From contig NZ_JYLN01000003.1 of assembly GCF_001439735.1 (NCBI RefSeq), positions 620,001-684,000 of the forward strand: DNA of 64,000 bases. Reading direction: 5' to 3'. Shown in pieces: positions 53,198 through 63,114 of the stretch. The notes under the pieces are model-generated. The model did not search any database and had not been told where the DNA came from. It saw only the letters and a list, made by a program, of their open reading frames with translations. This stretch comes from Pseudomonas paralactis (lineage in GTDB: Bacteria > Pseudomonadota > Gammaproteobacteria > Pseudomonadales > Pseudomonadaceae). The translations under genes and the position numbers were made by a program. Positions within the stretch are counted from its first letter, which is position 1; each line of letters opens with the position of its first letter.

Positions 53198-54172
53198 TCA
53201 GAAGAGTTTCAGCGGTTCTTCATTGAGCGCCGACAGTTGCTCACGCAATGCCAGCACCTGGTCGCCCCAATAGCGCTCGGTGCCAAACCACGGGAAGCTG
53301 TGGGGAAACGCCGGATCATCCCAGCGCCGTGCCAGCCAGGCGCTGTAGTGCATCAGGCGCAAGGCGCGCAGCGGCTCGATCAGGGCCAGTTCGCGAGGGT
53401 CGAAGTCGTGGAACTCCTGGTAGCCGTCCATCAGTTCCGACAGCTGGCCCAGGCATTCCTGGCGGTCGCCGGCGAGCATCATCCACAGGTCTTGCACCGC
53501 CGGGCCCATGCGGCAGTCATCCAGGTCGACGATATGGAACATCTCGTCGCGGCACATCATGTTGCCGGGGTGGCAGTCACCGTGCATACGGATGTTCTTG
53601 TGCGGCGTGGCCTTGTAAACCTCTTCCACACGCTTGAGCAGGTCGCGGGCCACGGACTCGTAGGCCGGCAACAGGCTTTTGGGAATGAAGTTGCCTTCAA
53701 GCAAGGTGGTGAGGGAGTCGTGACCGAAATTCTTCACCCCCAGGGCTTCGCGGTGTTCGAACGGGCGGGTGGAGCCCACCGCGTGCAAACGCCCGAGCAG
53801 TTGCCCAAGTCGGTAAAGCTGATCGAGGTTACCCGGCTCCGGCGCGCGGCCACCACGGCGGGGAAACAGGGTGAAGCGGAAACCCGCGTGTTCGAACAGG
53901 CTCTCGCCGTTGTGAATCAGCGGGGCTACCACCGGTACGTCGCACTCGGCCAGTTCGAAGGTAAAACGGTGCTCTTCGAGGATCGCCTCATTGGTCCAGC
54001 GTTGGGGCCGGTAGAACTTGGCGATCAGTGGTTCGGCGTCTTCGATACCCACTTGATACACGCGGTTTTCGTAGCTGTTGAGCGCCAATACGCGGGCATC
54101 GCTGAGAAAACCGATGCTTTCGACGGCATCGAGGACCAGATCAGGGGTGAGTGTTTCAAACGGGTGGGCCAT
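53198..54172 (-). CDS. srkA: stress-response serine/threonine kinase SrkA (YihE/RdoA)
   Basis: The 324-aa APH-fold kinase has YENRVYQVGIED and PLIAKFYRPQRW (ATP/lysine), catalytic MHGDCHPGNMMC near 205 and metal-binding VDLDDCRMGPAVQDLW near 225. The family phosphorylates proteins and protects during envelope and oxidative stress in E. coli. ATG 54172 (MAHPFETLTPD) is the family start; upstream Met codons lie in the REP region. Confidence 0.92.
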   Translation of the reverse strand: MAHPFETLTPDLVLDAVESIGFLSDARVLALNSYENRVYQVGIEDAEPLIAKFYRPQRWTNEAILEEHRFTFELAECDVPVVAPLIHNGESLFEHAGFRFTLFPRRGGRAPEPGNLDQLYRLGQLLGRLHAVGSTRPFEHREALGVKNFGHDSLTTLLEGNFIPKSLLPAYESVARDLLKRVEEVYKATPHKNIRMHGDCHPGNMMCRDEMFHIVDLDDCRMGPAVQDLWMMLAGDRQECLGQLSELMDGYQEFHDFDPRELALIEPLRALRLMHYSAWLARRWDDPAFPHSFPWFGTERYWGDQVLALREQLSALNEEPLKLF

Positions 54173-54252
54173 GCGAACTCCTGCGCGCAGCAGGGCGCCG
54201 CGTCCGGCCGGGTATGGTAACAGCATAGATAGCCGGTGGCTGTGCGGACGCC

Positions 54253-54326
54253 TTCGCAGGCAAGCCAGCTCCCACACTGGCATGTATTTACACATCGAAA
54301 TGTGGGAGCTGGCTTGCCTGCGATAG
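54253..54326. repeat. REP doublet, AGCTGG class
   Basis: Inverted pair immediately downstream of the phoX stop and upstream of srkA. Confidence 0.9.
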
Positions 54327-54333
54327 CGGCCTA

Positions 54334-56232
54334 TCAGGCGCCTACGATCCCGCCATCATCCCGCCGAATCGCCATCACCGACGAGCGCGGCTTGCCGTTC
54401 GGCAAATGCTGCGGCCAGGTCGAACCACCGGTTTCACCCGGATGCTGAATGCCCACAAAGAGGGTTTTCTGATCCGGTGCAAAGCTGATCCCGGTGACTT
54501 CACACGCCACCGGCCCGACCATGAAGCGGCGGATTTCCCCGGTGCTCGGGTCGGCACACAGCATCTGGTTGTTGCCCATGCCGGCAAAGTCGCCCGCATT
54601 GCTGTAGTCGCCGTCGGTGAGGATCCACAGGCGCCCGGCTTTGTCGAAGCCCAGGCCATCGGGGCTGTTGAACATGTTCTGTGGGTTGATATTGGACGAG
54701 CCCCCCTTTGCCGTACCGCCGTGCACGCCCGGGTTGCCGGCCACCACGAACAAGTCCCAGGTAAAGTCCGTGGCACCGTGGTTATCGGCGTCGGCTTTCC
54801 AGCGCAGGATCTGGCCGTAGACGTTTTTCTCCCGTGGGTTGGGGCCGCCCACCGGCTGGCCTTCTTCGCCGCGCTTGGCGTTGTTGGTCAGGGTGCAATA
54901 GACCTGGCCGTCGGAGGGGCTGACCACGATCCATTCCGGGCGGTCCATGCGTGTGGCTTTCACCACGCTGGCGGCCAGGCGCGCATGAATCAGCACCTCG
55001 GCCTGGTTGGCGAAACCGCTGCTGGCGTCGATGCCGTTTTTGCCATGGGTGAGTTCAACCCACTGGCCTTTGCCCTTGGGATGGTCGGTGTTGCCGTCGC
55101 CCGCATCGAAGATGGCCACGTACAAGGTGCCGTGGTCGAGCAGGTCTTTGTTGGCTTTCGGGTTGTTGTGGTTGATCTGATCGCGGCTGACGAACTTGTA
55201 GATGAACTCGCCACGCTCGTCATCGCCCATGTACACCACGGCGCGGCCGTCGCGTGTTTCGGCCAGGGCCGCATTTTCATGTTTGAAGCGGCCCAGGGCC
55301 GTGCGCTTGACCGGGGTGGATTGCGGGTCGAACGGATCGATCTCCACCACCCAGCCATGGCGGTTGAGTTCGTTGGGGTTCTTGGCCAGGTCGAAGCGCG
55401 GGTCGTGCTGGTGCCAGTTGATGTCTTTGCTGGCGGCTACCACGCCATAGCGTTTCTGCCCGGCGTCGAATGTTTGCTGCGGGTTGCTGCTGCCGAAGCA
55501 ATCGGTGAAATTCTCTTCGCAGGTCAGGTAGGTGCCCCACGGGGTCATGCCGTTGGCGCAGTTCTGGAACGTGCCGAGGACTTTCTTGCCGGTTTTGTCT
55601 GCCGCGGTTTTCAACCAGTCATGGCCGGCAGCGGGGCCGCTCAAGCGGATCGGTGAATTGCCATGGATGCGCCGGTTGTAGCGTGAGTCCTGGACGAACT
55701 GCCAGGTATCGCCCTTGCGCCGAACTTCGATCACCGACACGCCTTCGCTGGCCAGGGCCTTGCGCACCTCCTCGGCCGATTGCGGCGCGCCGCCGTGGGC
55801 GTAGAGGTAGCGGTAATTGGTGTATTCGTTGTTGATCGCCATCAAGGCGCGGTTGTTGTCGCCCGGGAACGGAAACAGGCTCATCCCGTCGTTGTTGTCG
55901 CCAAATTGCTGCTCCTGGGCCTTGGCCGTGCCATTGCCCGACGGGTCGAAAGCCGGGGCGTTCTTGTGCAGTGGCTGGCCCCAGCTGATCAGCACCGAAG
56001 CGCTGTAACCCGGGGGCAGGGTGATGGTGTCGCTGGTGGCGGCGGCGATGCTGGCGAAACCCAGCAGCGGGCTGGCAGAGGCCGCATTCACCGCCAGGGC
56101 GCTGCGGCTCAACAGGTTACCGCCCAGGAACATCGCGGCGCCGCACAGGGCGCCCGCACCGATAAAGCGACGGCGGGTCAGGCCGACCATCTGTTCAAGG
56201 TCAGTGGCTTGGTTTTCTTCTAATAGGCTCAT
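54334..56232 (-). CDS. PhoX-family (DUF839) phosphatase-like protein, Tat-exported
   Basis: The 632-aa protein has a Tat signal with twin arginine (GLTRRRFIGAGALCG) and a DUF839 beta-propeller: GMTPWGTYLTCEENFTD near 255, VYMGDDERGEFIYKFVSRDQ near 375 and FNSPDGLGFDKAGRLWILTD near 540. PhoX enzymes are Ca/Fe alkaline phosphatases of the periplasm. GGGAG precedes ATG 56232, the family start; the longer open frame upstream is not coding. I see no Pho box upstream. Function as a phosphatase is likely but not demonstrated. Confidence 0.86.
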   Translation of the reverse strand: MSLLEENQATDLEQMVGLTRRRFIGAGALCGAAMFLGGNLLSRSALAVNAASASPLLGFASIAAATSDTITLPPGYSASVLISWGQPLHKNAPAFDPSGNGTAKAQEQQFGDNNDGMSLFPFPGDNNRALMAINNEYTNYRYLYAHGGAPQSAEEVRKALASEGVSVIEVRRKGDTWQFVQDSRYNRRIHGNSPIRLSGPAAGHDWLKTAADKTGKKVLGTFQNCANGMTPWGTYLTCEENFTDCFGSSNPQQTFDAGQKRYGVVAASKDINWHQHDPRFDLAKNPNELNRHGWVVEIDPFDPQSTPVKRTALGRFKHENAALAETRDGRAVVYMGDDERGEFIYKFVSRDQINHNNPKANKDLLDHGTLYVAIFDAGDGNTDHPKGKGQWVELTHGKNGIDASSGFANQAEVLIHARLAASVVKATRMDRPEWIVVSPSDGQVYCTLTNNAKRGEEGQPVGGPNPREKNVYGQILRWKADADNHGATDFTWDLFVVAGNPGVHGGTAKGGSSNINPQNMFNSPDGLGFDKAGRLWILTDGDYSNAGDFAGMGNNQMLCADPSTGEIRRFMVGPVACEVTGISFAPDQKTLFVGIQHPGETGGSTWPQHLPNGKPRSSVMAIRRDDGGIVGA

Positions 56233-56302
56233 CTCAGGCTCCCGCGATTTTTGCAGATACCTTAAGGAGCGGTTGTGACCAAATTGTTGCAGCCTGAAGA
56301 CG

Positions 56303-57073
56303 TTACACCGGGGTTCCGAGCAGCACATTGCTGGGGGCGAATTGCACCTGGATCGGCTGGCCCTCGGCAGCGTTGAGTGCCAGGAGTGCGGCGGGCGGTG
56401 CCAGCGCGCATAAGACTTGGCCGTTGGGCAAGCAGATACGCACCTCGCTGGGGCCATCCTCGGCGCCGAGAATCGTCTCAATCACACCGTTCATACAATT
56501 GTGTCCAGGTGTTTCCGGATGCCCGATCGCCCGCAATTCCAGCCATCCCGCCTTGATCAGGGCGACCACTTCCACGCCGGTCTGCAGCTCCAGTCGTTGG
56601 GTGCTTTCATGGGTGATCTGTGCGTCCAGGTGCAGATCGCCGGCCAGCCGCAGACGAACCCTGTCGTTGCGGCCCTGGGTGTCGATGGCGATGACCTGGC
56701 CGTGCAATTGGTTGCGCGCGCTGGTACGCAACATCAAGCGGCCGAGCAGGTTGAAGTCACTGGCCGCTTCGTCCGAACCGAGCAGCTCGGCCTGCAGCAC
56801 TTGCAGGCGCTGGTAAAGGCGCAGCACCCGTTCACCCTCTTGCGTCAGCCTGGCGCCGCCACCGCCTTTGCCACCGACGCTGCGTTCCACCAGCGGTTTT
56901 TGCGCGAGATTGTTCAGTTCATCGATAGCGTCCCAGGCAGCCTTGTAACTCAATCCAGCACTTTTGGCGGCACGGGTGATAGAGCCTTGCTCGGCGATAT
57001 GCCCCAACAAGGCAATGCGTTGGGGGCGACGGATGATGTGCTGGCTGAGTGGGCTGGGCAGAGACATGGGCAT
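56303..57073 (-). CDS. modE: ModE-like molybdate-responsive transcriptional regulator
   Basis: The 256-aa protein has an N-terminal LysR-like winged helix with AALSYKAAWDAIDELNNL-type sequence (SAGLSYKAAWDAIDELN, about 37-53) and the ModE wing VGGKGGGGARLTQEGERVL. Two C-terminal TOBE (molybdate-binding) domains include NQLHGQVIAIDTQGRNDRVR and NCMNGVIETILGAEDGPSEV. It represses or activates molybdate uptake and molybdoenzyme genes. No molybdate transporter is adjacent. The start could be 57067. Confidence 0.88.
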   Translation of the reverse strand: MPMSLPSPLSQHIIRRPQRIALLGHIAEQGSITRAAKSAGLSYKAAWDAIDELNNLAQKPLVERSVGGKGGGGARLTQEGERVLRLYQRLQVLQAELLGSDEAASDFNLLGRLMLRTSARNQLHGQVIAIDTQGRNDRVRLRLAGDLHLDAQITHESTQRLELQTGVEVVALIKAGWLELRAIGHPETPGHNCMNGVIETILGAEDGPSEVRICLPNGQVLCALAPPAALLALNAAEGQPIQVQFAPSNVLLGTPV

Positions 57074-57124
57074 ACGCTTGGATGAGATAAACCGACGTTG
57101 CCGCCCTGACGCGGGGGAGTCAAG

Positions 57125-57862
57125 TCAGAGGCCGGGTTTGGGAGTGCGCGCCAGGCAATAGACATCGACCTGGCGTGCACCAGCGTCCATCAATAACCGC
57201 GCCAGGCTATGGGCGGTGGCGCCGGTGGTGAGTACATCGTCCACCAGCGCCAGGTGTTGCCCTGCGATTTGAGCGCCGGGGGCCAGGGCAAAGGCGTTGA
57301 GCAGGTTGCGTTTGCGGGTCTTGGCGTCGAGGTCTTGCTGCGCCACGGTTTCATGCGGGCGCAGCAGGGCGCGTTCATTGAGGGGAATGTTAAGCGCGCT
57401 ACCGAGCCAGCGAGCCACCATCAGCGCCTGATTAAAGCCGCGCTGGCGCAGGCGCTTGCGGGCCATGGGGACCGGCAGCAGAGCGTCGGGGCGGTTGAGT
57501 TCGGCGTTATCGAAGCGATGTTGCAGGTGCTGCCCCAGCAGGCGTGCCAGCATGTGGCCCAGCGGCCAACGCGCCTGGTGCTTGAAGCGGCTGACCAGGG
57601 TGTCGATGGGGAAGCTGTAGGTCCAGGGTGCGATCACCTGGTTGAAGGCCGGTGGGTGTTTTTGGCACTGGCCGCAGATCAACCCGTCCATCGGCAAAGG
57701 CAGGGCGCAGCGTTCACAGTGCTCCAGCAGCCAGGGCAGTTCGGTTTCGCAGGCGTTGCACACATTTTCGCCGGAGTCTGTGCATTCGTCGCAGATCAGG
57801 CAGGCTTGTACGTTTTCTAACCAGATGTAAACTTGGTGTTTGTACTCAGGTTGACAGTGCAT
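57125..57862 (-). CDS. comF: ComF family phosphoribosyltransferase-like protein
   Basis: The 245-aa protein has an N-terminal zinc-binding region (CLICDECTDSGENVCNAC, CERC, CGQC) and a C-terminal PRTase fold with the PRPP loop LALVDDVLTTGATAH near 215. ComF/GntX proteins take part in DNA uptake or use of DNA as nutrient, with no proven enzyme activity. The first 12 codons overlap a BirA-type box of the divergent bioB promoter, so the real start may be downstream. Confidence 0.88.
   Translation of the reverse strand: MHCQPEYKHQVYIWLENVQACLICDECTDSGENVCNACETELPWLLEHCERCALPLPMDGLICGQCQKHPPAFNQVIAPWTYSFPIDTLVSRFKHQARWPLGHMLARLLGQHLQHRFDNAELNRPDALLPVPMARKRLRQRGFNQALMVARWLGSALNIPLNERALLRPHETVAQQDLDAKTRKRNLLNAFALAPGAQIAGQHLALVDDVLTTGATAHSLARLLMDAGARQVDVYCLARTPKPGL
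57825..57857. promoter_or_regulatory. BirA-type operator overlapping the bioB promoter
   Basis: ATGTAAACT (57825-57833) and GGTTGACAG (57849-57857) with a 15-base spacer match TTGTAAACC-N14/15-GGTTTACAA at seven of nine positions in each arm. The right arm overlaps the -35 TTGACA. Confidence 0.7.
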
Positions 57863-57878
57863 GAATCTTCCTTAAATA
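57851..57878 (+). promoter_or_regulatory. predicted sigma-70 promoter of bioB
   Basis: TTGACA (57851-57856), 16-base spacer, TAAATA (57873-57878). It reads toward bioB, about 75 bases before its ATG, and overlaps the BirA-type box so holo-BirA would block it. Confidence 0.65.
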
Positions 57879-57953
57879 TGCCGAGCATCCGTGTCGTGCC
57901 TGTGGGTATTGCCATCCCGCAGCGTTAGCCAAAGCATAATCAAGGAATCGCCC

Positions 57954-59009
57954 ATGAGCGCCAGCACCTCTGCCACCCTGCGTCACGATTGGTCTTTGGC
58001 CGAAGTCAAAGCCCTGTTCGTGCAGCCGTTCAATGACCTGCTGTTCCAGGCGCAGACCGTGCACCGCGCGCATTTCGACGCCAACCGCGTACAGGTATCG
58101 ACCCTGCTGTCGATCAAGACCGGTGCCTGCCCGGAAGATTGCAAATATTGTCCGCAGTCGGGTCACTACAACACCGGCCTGGAAAAAGAGAAGCTGATGG
58201 AGGTGCAGAAGGTCCTCGAAGAGGCCGCCCGCGCCAAGGCCATCGGCTCGACGCGCTTCTGCATGGGTGCGGCGTGGAAACACCCGTCGGCCAAAGACAT
58301 GCCCTACGTGCTGGAGATGGTCAAAGGCGTGAAAGCCATGGGCCTGGAAACCTGCATGACCCTGGGTCGTCTCGACCAGGACCAGACCGAAGCCCTGGCC
58401 CAGGCCGGCCTGGATTACTACAACCATAACCTCGACACATCGCCTGAGTTCTACGGCTCGATCATCACCACACGCACCTATAGCGAGCGCCTGCAAACCC
58501 TGGCTTATGTGCGTGACTCGGGGATGAAGATCTGCTCGGGCGGTATCCTCGGCATGGGCGAGTCCCTCGACGACCGTGCCAACCTGCTGATCCAACTGGC
58601 CAACCTGCCGGAGCATCCAGAGTCGGTGCCGATCAACATGCTGGTGAAGGTGGCCGGTACACCGTTGGAAAACGCCGAGGACATCGACCCCTTCGACTTC
58701 ATCCGTATGCTGGCGGTGGCGCGCATCCTGATGCCGCAGTCCCACGTGCGCCTGTCCGCCGGCCGCGAAGCCATGAACGAGCAGATGCAGGCCCTGGCGT
58801 TTTTTGCCGGTGCCAACTCGATCTTCTACGGCGATAAATTGCTGACCACCGCCAACCCTCAGGCTGACAAGGACATGCAGCTGTTCGCCCGCCTGGGCAT
58901 CCTGCCCGAAGCCCGCGAAGAGCATGCCGATGAAGTGCACCAGGCCGCGATCGAGCAGGCGCTGGTGGAGCAAAAGAGCAGCGAGCAGTTCTACAACGCC
59001 GCTGTTTAA
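57954..59009 (+). CDS. bioB: biotin synthase
   Basis: The 351-aa radical SAM enzyme converts dethiobiotin to biotin. It shows cluster motif [14 protein letters not shown] (SAM cluster CxxxCxxC) near 60 and [12 protein letters not shown] plus [20 protein letters not shown] near 265. ATG 57954 ([13 protein letters not shown]) follows AAGGAATCGCCC. First gene of bioBFHCD, the usual Pseudomonas order. Confidence 0.96.
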   Translation: MSASTSATLRHDWSLAEVKALFVQPFNDLLFQAQTVHRAHFDANRVQVSTLLSIKTGACPEDCKYCPQSGHYNTGLEKEKLMEVQKVLEEAARAKAIGSTRFCMGAAWKHPSAKDMPYVLEMVKGVKAMGLETCMTLGRLDQDQTEALAQAGLDYYNHNLDTSPEFYGSIITTRTYSERLQTLAYVRDSGMKICSGGILGMGESLDDRANLLIQLANLPEHPESVPINMLVKVAGTPLENAEDIDPFDFIRMLAVARILMPQSHVRLSAGREAMNEQMQALAFFAGANSIFYGDKLLTTANPQADKDMQLFARLGILPEAREEHADEVHQAAIEQALVEQKSSEQFYNAAV

Positions 59010-59020
59010 TCGAGGCCAGC

Positions 59021-60202
59021 ATGTCTTTTGATCTTGCTGCGCGCCTCGCTGCCCGCCGTGCTGAACATCTATACCGTCAACGCCCGTTGCTGCAGAGCCC
59101 TCAAGGGCCCGAAGTGGTGGTGGATGGCCAGCCATTGCTGGCGTTCTGCAACAACGATTACCTGGGCCTGGCCAATCACCCGCAGGTGATCGAAGCCTGG
59201 CGCGCCGGGGCGGCCCGTTGGGGCGTGGGCGGCGGCGCTTCGCATCTGGTAGTGGGCCACGCCACGCCGCACCATGAGTTGGAAGAGGCCCTGGCTGATT
59301 TGACCGGGCGCCCGCGTGCGTTGCTGTTTACCACCGGCTATATGGCCAACCTGGGCGCGGTCACGGCGCTGGTGGGGCAGGGCGATACGGTGCTGGAAGA
59401 CCGCCTCAACCACGCCTCATTGCTGGATGCGGGTTTGCTCTCTGGGGCGCGGTTCAACCGCTACCTGCATAACGATGCCGGCAGCCTGGCCAAGCGTTTG
59501 GAAAAGGCCACCGGCAATACGCTGGTGGTCACCGACGGGGTGTTCAGCATGGACGGCGATCTGGCCGACCTGCCGGTGCTGGCCCGTGAAGCCAAGGCCA
59601 AAGGTGCCTGGCTGATGGTGGATGATGCCCATGGCTTTGGCCCGCTGGGCGCCAATGGCGGCGGTATCGTCGAGCATTTTGGCTTGAGCCAGGACGATGT
59701 ACCGGTACTGGTGGGTACCCTGGGCAAAGCCTTCGGCACCGCCGGGGCATTTGTGGCAGGCAGTGAAGCGTTGATCGAAAGCCTGATCCAGTTTGCCCGC
59801 CCGTATATCTACACCACCAGCCAACCACCGGCATTGGCCTGCGCCACCCTCAAAAGCCTGGAGCTACTGCGCAGCGAGCACTGGCGGCGCGAGCACCTCA
59901 ACGGGTTGATCCGCCAGTTCCGTCGCGGCGCCGAGCAGTTGGGCCTGGCATTGATGGACAGCTTTACGCCAATCCAGCCGATCCTGATTGGCGACAGCGC
60001 CCGAGCCTTGCGTCTGTCACAGATGCTGCGCGAGCGTGGGCTGATGGTGACTGCAATCCGCCCGCCGACTGTTCCGGCCGGTAGTGCAAGGTTGCGCGTG
60101 ACATTGACGGCGGCGCACAGCGAAGCGCAGGTGCAGCTATTGTTAAACGGATTAGAGGACTGTTTCCGGTTATTGAACGCAGCGGAGCCCGACCATGCGT
60201 GA
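59021..60202 (+). CDS. bioF: 8-amino-7-oxononanoate synthase
   Basis: The 393-aa PLP enzyme condenses pimeloyl-ACP (or CoA) with alanine. PLP lysine motif [16 protein letters not shown] near 235; [11 protein letters not shown] near 203; [20 protein letters not shown] near 70. It overlaps bioH by eight bases. Confidence 0.95.
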   Translation: MSFDLAARLAARRAEHLYRQRPLLQSPQGPEVVVDGQPLLAFCNNDYLGLANHPQVIEAWRAGAARWGVGGGASHLVVGHATPHHELEEALADLTGRPRALLFTTGYMANLGAVTALVGQGDTVLEDRLNHASLLDAGLLSGARFNRYLHNDAGSLAKRLEKATGNTLVVTDGVFSMDGDLADLPVLAREAKAKGAWLMVDDAHGFGPLGANGGGIVEHFGLSQDDVPVLVGTLGKAFGTAGAFVAGSEALIESLIQFARPYIYTTSQPPALACATLKSLELLRSEHWRREHLNGLIRQFRRGAEQLGLALMDSFTPIQPILIGDSARALRLSQMLRERGLMVTAIRPPTVPAGSARLRVTLTAAHSEAQVQLLLNGLEDCFRLLNAAEPDHA

Positions 60203-60926
60203 TCGCCTGATACTGCTGCCCGGCTGGGGCCTCGGTGTGTCGCCCCTGGAGCCGTTGGCCGCGGCGCTGCAGGGCCTCAACGAGCACCTGCGGGTACAGA
60301 TCGAGCCCTTGCCGGCGCTGGATTCCAGTGATTTGAGTGAGTGGCTCGACGAGCTCGATGCGACGCTGGCGGACAACGTCTGGCTCGGGGGCTGGTCCCT
60401 GGGCGGGATGCTCGCTTCGGAGTTGGCGGCGCGCCGTGGTGAGCGTTGCTGCGGTTTGCTGACCCTGGCGAGCAACCCGTGTTTCGTCGCCCATGACGGC
60501 TGGCCCCACGGGATGCCCGCCGAGACCTTCGATGCGTTTTTGGCAGGTTGCCACGCCGACTCCCAGGTGACCCTCAAGCGCTTCGGCCTGTTGTGTGCCA
60601 AGGGGGCGCAAGATCCGCGCGGGCTCTCGCGTTTGCTGGTCAGCGGTGCGCCACATACCGCCCCCAGTGTGTTGATGCCCGGCCTGGAGCTGCTGGCGCA
60701 ACTGGATACCCGGGCGGCCTTGCAGGCGTTTCGCGGGCCGCAGTTGCATCTGTTTGCCGGCCTGGATGGGTTGGTGCCTGCCGAAGCCGCCAGTGACCTG
60801 CTGACGTTGTTACCCGATGTAGAAGTCGGCCTGATTGAACAGGCCGGTCACGCGTTTCTTCTGGAAGACCCCCACGGTGTCGCAGGGGCCATCCAGGCTT
60901 TTTTGCATGAGTGTGTCGATGACTGA
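60195..60926 (+). CDS. bioH: pimeloyl-ACP methyl ester esterase BioH
   Basis: The 243-aa alpha/beta hydrolase has nucleophile elbow [10 protein letters not shown] (Ser near 72), Asp in [14 protein letters not shown] and His in [11 protein letters not shown]. It cleaves the methyl ester after BioC chain building. Its start overlaps bioF and its end overlaps bioC, so translation is coupled. Confidence 0.93.
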   Translation: MRDRLILLPGWGLGVSPLEPLAAALQGLNEHLRVQIEPLPALDSSDLSEWLDELDATLADNVWLGGWSLGGMLASELAARRGERCCGLLTLASNPCFVAHDGWPHGMPAETFDAFLAGCHADSQVTLKRFGLLCAKGAQDPRGLSRLLVSGAPHTAPSVLMPGLELLAQLDTRAALQAFRGPQLHLFAGLDGLVPAEAASDLLTLLPDVEVGLIEQAGHAFLLEDPHGVAGAIQAFLHECVDD

Positions 60927-61731
60927 TTTATCCCACCCTTGCCTGCCGGGCGCCTTGCCGGACAAGCGCCAGGTTGCCGCCTCGTTCTCTCGTGCAGCGG
61001 CCAGCTACGACAGCGTGGCCGAGTTGCAGCGCGCGGTAGGGCATGAGTTGCTCAGCCGTTTGCCAGCTGACCTTTCGCCACCACGCTGGCTGGATATGGG
61101 CTGCGGCACGGGGTATTTCAGCCGAGTACTGGGTGAACGTTTGCCTGCGAGCGAGGGCATGGCGCTGGATATCGCCGAAGGCATGCTCAACCACGCACGG
61201 CCTTTAGGCGGTGCGCGACATTTCATTGCCGGTGATGCGGAACGCCTGCCGCTGAAGGCTGGCAGCTTTGAGTTGCTGTTCTCCAGCCTGGCGGTGCAAT
61301 GGTGTGCCAACTTCGATGCCGTGCTCAGCGAAGCTCAGCGTGTGTTGCGACCTGGCGGTGTGTTGGCGTTCGCGAGCCTGTGCGTGGGTACCCTGGATGA
61401 ATTGCGCGAAAGCTGGCGAGCGGTCGATGGCCTGGTTCACGTCAATCGCTTTCGCACTTTCGAGGCTTATCAGCAACTATGTGCGGCCAGCGGCTTGCGG
61501 GTGGTAAGCCTTGCGCGACAACCCCATGTGCTGCATTACCCGGATGTGCGCAGCCTGACCCACGAACTCAAAGCGTTGGGCGCCCACAACCTCAACCCCG
61601 GCCGCCCCGGCGGCTTGACGGGGCGCGCGCGGATTGTTGCACTGGTAGAGGCTTACGAGCAGTTCCGTCAGGCCCAGGGCCTGCCCGCCACGTACCAGGT
61701 GGTTTACGCCGTACTGGAGAAACCGCTATGA
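60919..61731 (+). CDS. bioC: malonyl-ACP O-methyltransferase BioC
   Basis: The 270-aa SAM-dependent methyltransferase has motif [19 protein letters not shown] near 55 and [20 protein letters not shown] near 120 as in BioC. ATG 60919 ([13 protein letters not shown]) overlaps the bioH end; ATG 60907 in the same frame would add four residues. ATGA overlap with bioD. Confidence 0.93.
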   Translation: MTDLSHPCLPGALPDKRQVAASFSRAAASYDSVAELQRAVGHELLSRLPADLSPPRWLDMGCGTGYFSRVLGERLPASEGMALDIAEGMLNHARPLGGARHFIAGDAERLPLKAGSFELLFSSLAVQWCANFDAVLSEAQRVLRPGGVLAFASLCVGTLDELRESWRAVDGLVHVNRFRTFEAYQQLCAASGLRVVSLARQPHVLHYPDVRSLTHELKALGAHNLNPGRPGGLTGRARIVALVEAYEQFRQAQGLPATYQVVYAVLEKPL

Positions 61732-62408
61732 GCGTCGCTTACTTCATCACCGGCACTGATACCGATGTGGGCAAGACCACCATCGCGGCCGGCCTGTTGC
61801 ACGCCGCCAGGCTCGCGGGCAAAAGCACGGCCGCCGGAAAACCGGTGGCTTCGGGTTGCCGATTGACTGCCCAGGGTTTGCGCAATGCCGATGCCCTGGC
61901 ATTGCTGGCTGAGTGCTCATTGCCGCTCAGTTATGCCGAGGTCAACCCGGTTGCATTCGAGCCGGCTATCGCGCCCCATTTGGCTGCGCGCGAGGCAGGC
62001 GTGGGGCTGACGGTGCAATCGTTGCTCAAGCCGATGCAACAGATCCTGGCCCGTGGAGCTGACTTCACCTTGATCGAAGGGGCGGGCGGCTGGCGCGTGC
62101 CCCTGGCCGATCAAGCCAACCTGTCGGACCTGGCCATGGCGCTCAAATTGCCAGTGATCCTGGTGGTGGGCGTGCGACTGGGCTGCATCAGCCACGCGTT
62201 GCTTACCGCCGAAGCCATCGCACGGGACGGCTTGCCGCTGGCTGGCTGGGTGGCGAATATCATCGACCCCAAGACCTCTCGTCTGGAAGAAAACCTCGCC
62301 ACCCTGGCCGAGCGTTTGCCCGCGCCCTGCCTGGGGCGGGTGCCGAAGCTCAAGGATGCGGGCGCCGCCGCCGTGGCCGAGTACCTGGAGTTGGACCTGC
62401 TTGACTGA
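61728..62408 (+). CDS. bioD: dethiobiotin synthetase
   Basis: The 226-aa ATP-dependent carboxylase forms dethiobiotin from DAPA. P-loop [16 protein letters not shown] at the N-terminus, [20 protein letters not shown] near 115. Last gene of the biotin unit. Confidence 0.95.
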   Translation: MSVAYFITGTDTDVGKTTIAAGLLHAARLAGKSTAAGKPVASGCRLTAQGLRNADALALLAECSLPLSYAEVNPVAFEPAIAPHLAAREAGVGLTVQSLLKPMQQILARGADFTLIEGAGGWRVPLADQANLSDLAMALKLPVILVVGVRLGCISHALLTAEAIARDGLPLAGWVANIIDPKTSRLEENLATLAERLPAPCLGRVPKLKDAGAAAVAEYLELDLLD

Positions 62409-62514
62409 TTTTGGCTATCGGCAAGGCAATATGCCATTAGTGTTTTTGACGGGTCTTTTGCCAGGATGTCTGCTTCAATCTACCTTCACGATTCTCTAAA
62501 GGCAGGCTTACGCC

Positions 62515-62796
62515 ATGGAAATCTCTGGAAGCAGCGCGTTTTATTCGGGCCTGAGCAGTATTCAGACCGGGCAGAACCGTGTCGACCAGGCAGCCGGCAA
62601 GATCGCCAGCGCCGCAACGTCCCAGCCATCGGCCGCGCAAAGCGACCGCCTGCAAGCCAATGACCGCGCCCAAGCGTCTAATTCGGCGAGCAATATGGTG
62701 GAAATGGCCCAAGGCAAGTTTCAAGTCGAGCTGGGAGCGAAAGTCGCCAAGGCTTCGGATGAAATGCTCGGTACGTTGATCGATACCTACGCCTGA
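62515..62796 (+). CDS. small helical protein of unknown function, 93 aa
   Basis: The sequence begins MEISGSSAFYSGLSSIQTGQ and continues NRVDQAAGKIASAATS, then is mostly helical with Gln/Ala/Ser-rich stretches. Its N-terminal pattern resembles flagellar rod-type proteins, suggesting a coiled-coil, but I do not identify it. Pseudomonas genomes keep this gene between bioD and the acyl-CoA dehydrogenase gene. AAAGGCAGGC upstream of the ATG is a fair ribosome site. Confidence 0.75.
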   Translation: MEISGSSAFYSGLSSIQTGQNRVDQAAGKIASAATSQPSAAQSDRLQANDRAQASNSASNMVEMAQGKFQVELGAKVAKASDEMLGTLIDTYA

Positions 62797-62808
62797 TCCC
62801 GTCCCACC

Positions 62809-62909
62809 CTGTAGGAGCGAGCTTGCTCGCGAAAAACGCCAACGATAACGCGTGCCGCCTGAACTGGCGCGGTGTGCTGATGTCCTTCGCGAGCAAGCTC
62901 GCTCCTACA
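62809..62909. repeat. REPIN, GTAGGAGCGAGCTTGCTCGC class
   Basis: Full copy with the CGCCAACGATAACG core between the 93-aa gene and the acyl-CoA dehydrogenase gene. Confidence 0.92.
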
Positions 62910-63010
62910 TAAAACTTCATCTTTCCTGAAAATTCTGTGTGGCATCCCGCCGCAGGCCTTGCCGTGCCCGGCGATGATCTGCATCAAGACAAACGGCATC
63001 TGGCCGACGC

Positions 63011-63039
63011 TTGACAACCCTGGGTCGTAAACGTATGTT
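63011..63039 (+). promoter_or_regulatory. predicted sigma-70 promoter of the acyl-CoA dehydrogenase gene
   Basis: TTGACA (63011-63016), 17-base spacer, TATGTT (63034-63039). The PsrA-type box starts two bases downstream of the -10. Confidence 0.65.
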
Positions 63040-63040
63040 T

Positions 63041-63054
63041 CAAACACCTGTTTG
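63041..63054. promoter_or_regulatory. PsrA-type operator
   Basis: CAAAC-ACCT-GTTTG fits [G/C]AAAC(N2-4)GTTT[G/C], the published PsrA recognition pattern. PsrA releases DNA when it binds long-chain acyl ligands, giving induction of beta-oxidation genes. Confidence 0.72.
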
Positions 63055-63114
63055 ACCGCCATAACAAATCCACGCGGTTGTTCATCCCAGATACATCAGC
63101 AGAGGTTTATCGCT

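Larger units (their letters stand above)
62797..63114. other. 318-base region before the acyl-CoA dehydrogenase gene
   Basis: It holds a REPIN (62809-62909) and the promoter with a PsrA-type box (63011-63054). No gene is seen. Confidence 0.6.

Noticed and set aside
54406..55656. 416-codon plus-strand frame opposite the PhoX-type gene
   Set aside because: Shadow frame with no signal peptide or motif; the opposite strand has a full Tat-exported PhoX-type protein.
56233..56302. Pho box upstream of the PhoX-type gene
   Set aside because: No CTGTCAT-like direct repeats are visible in the short upstream region.
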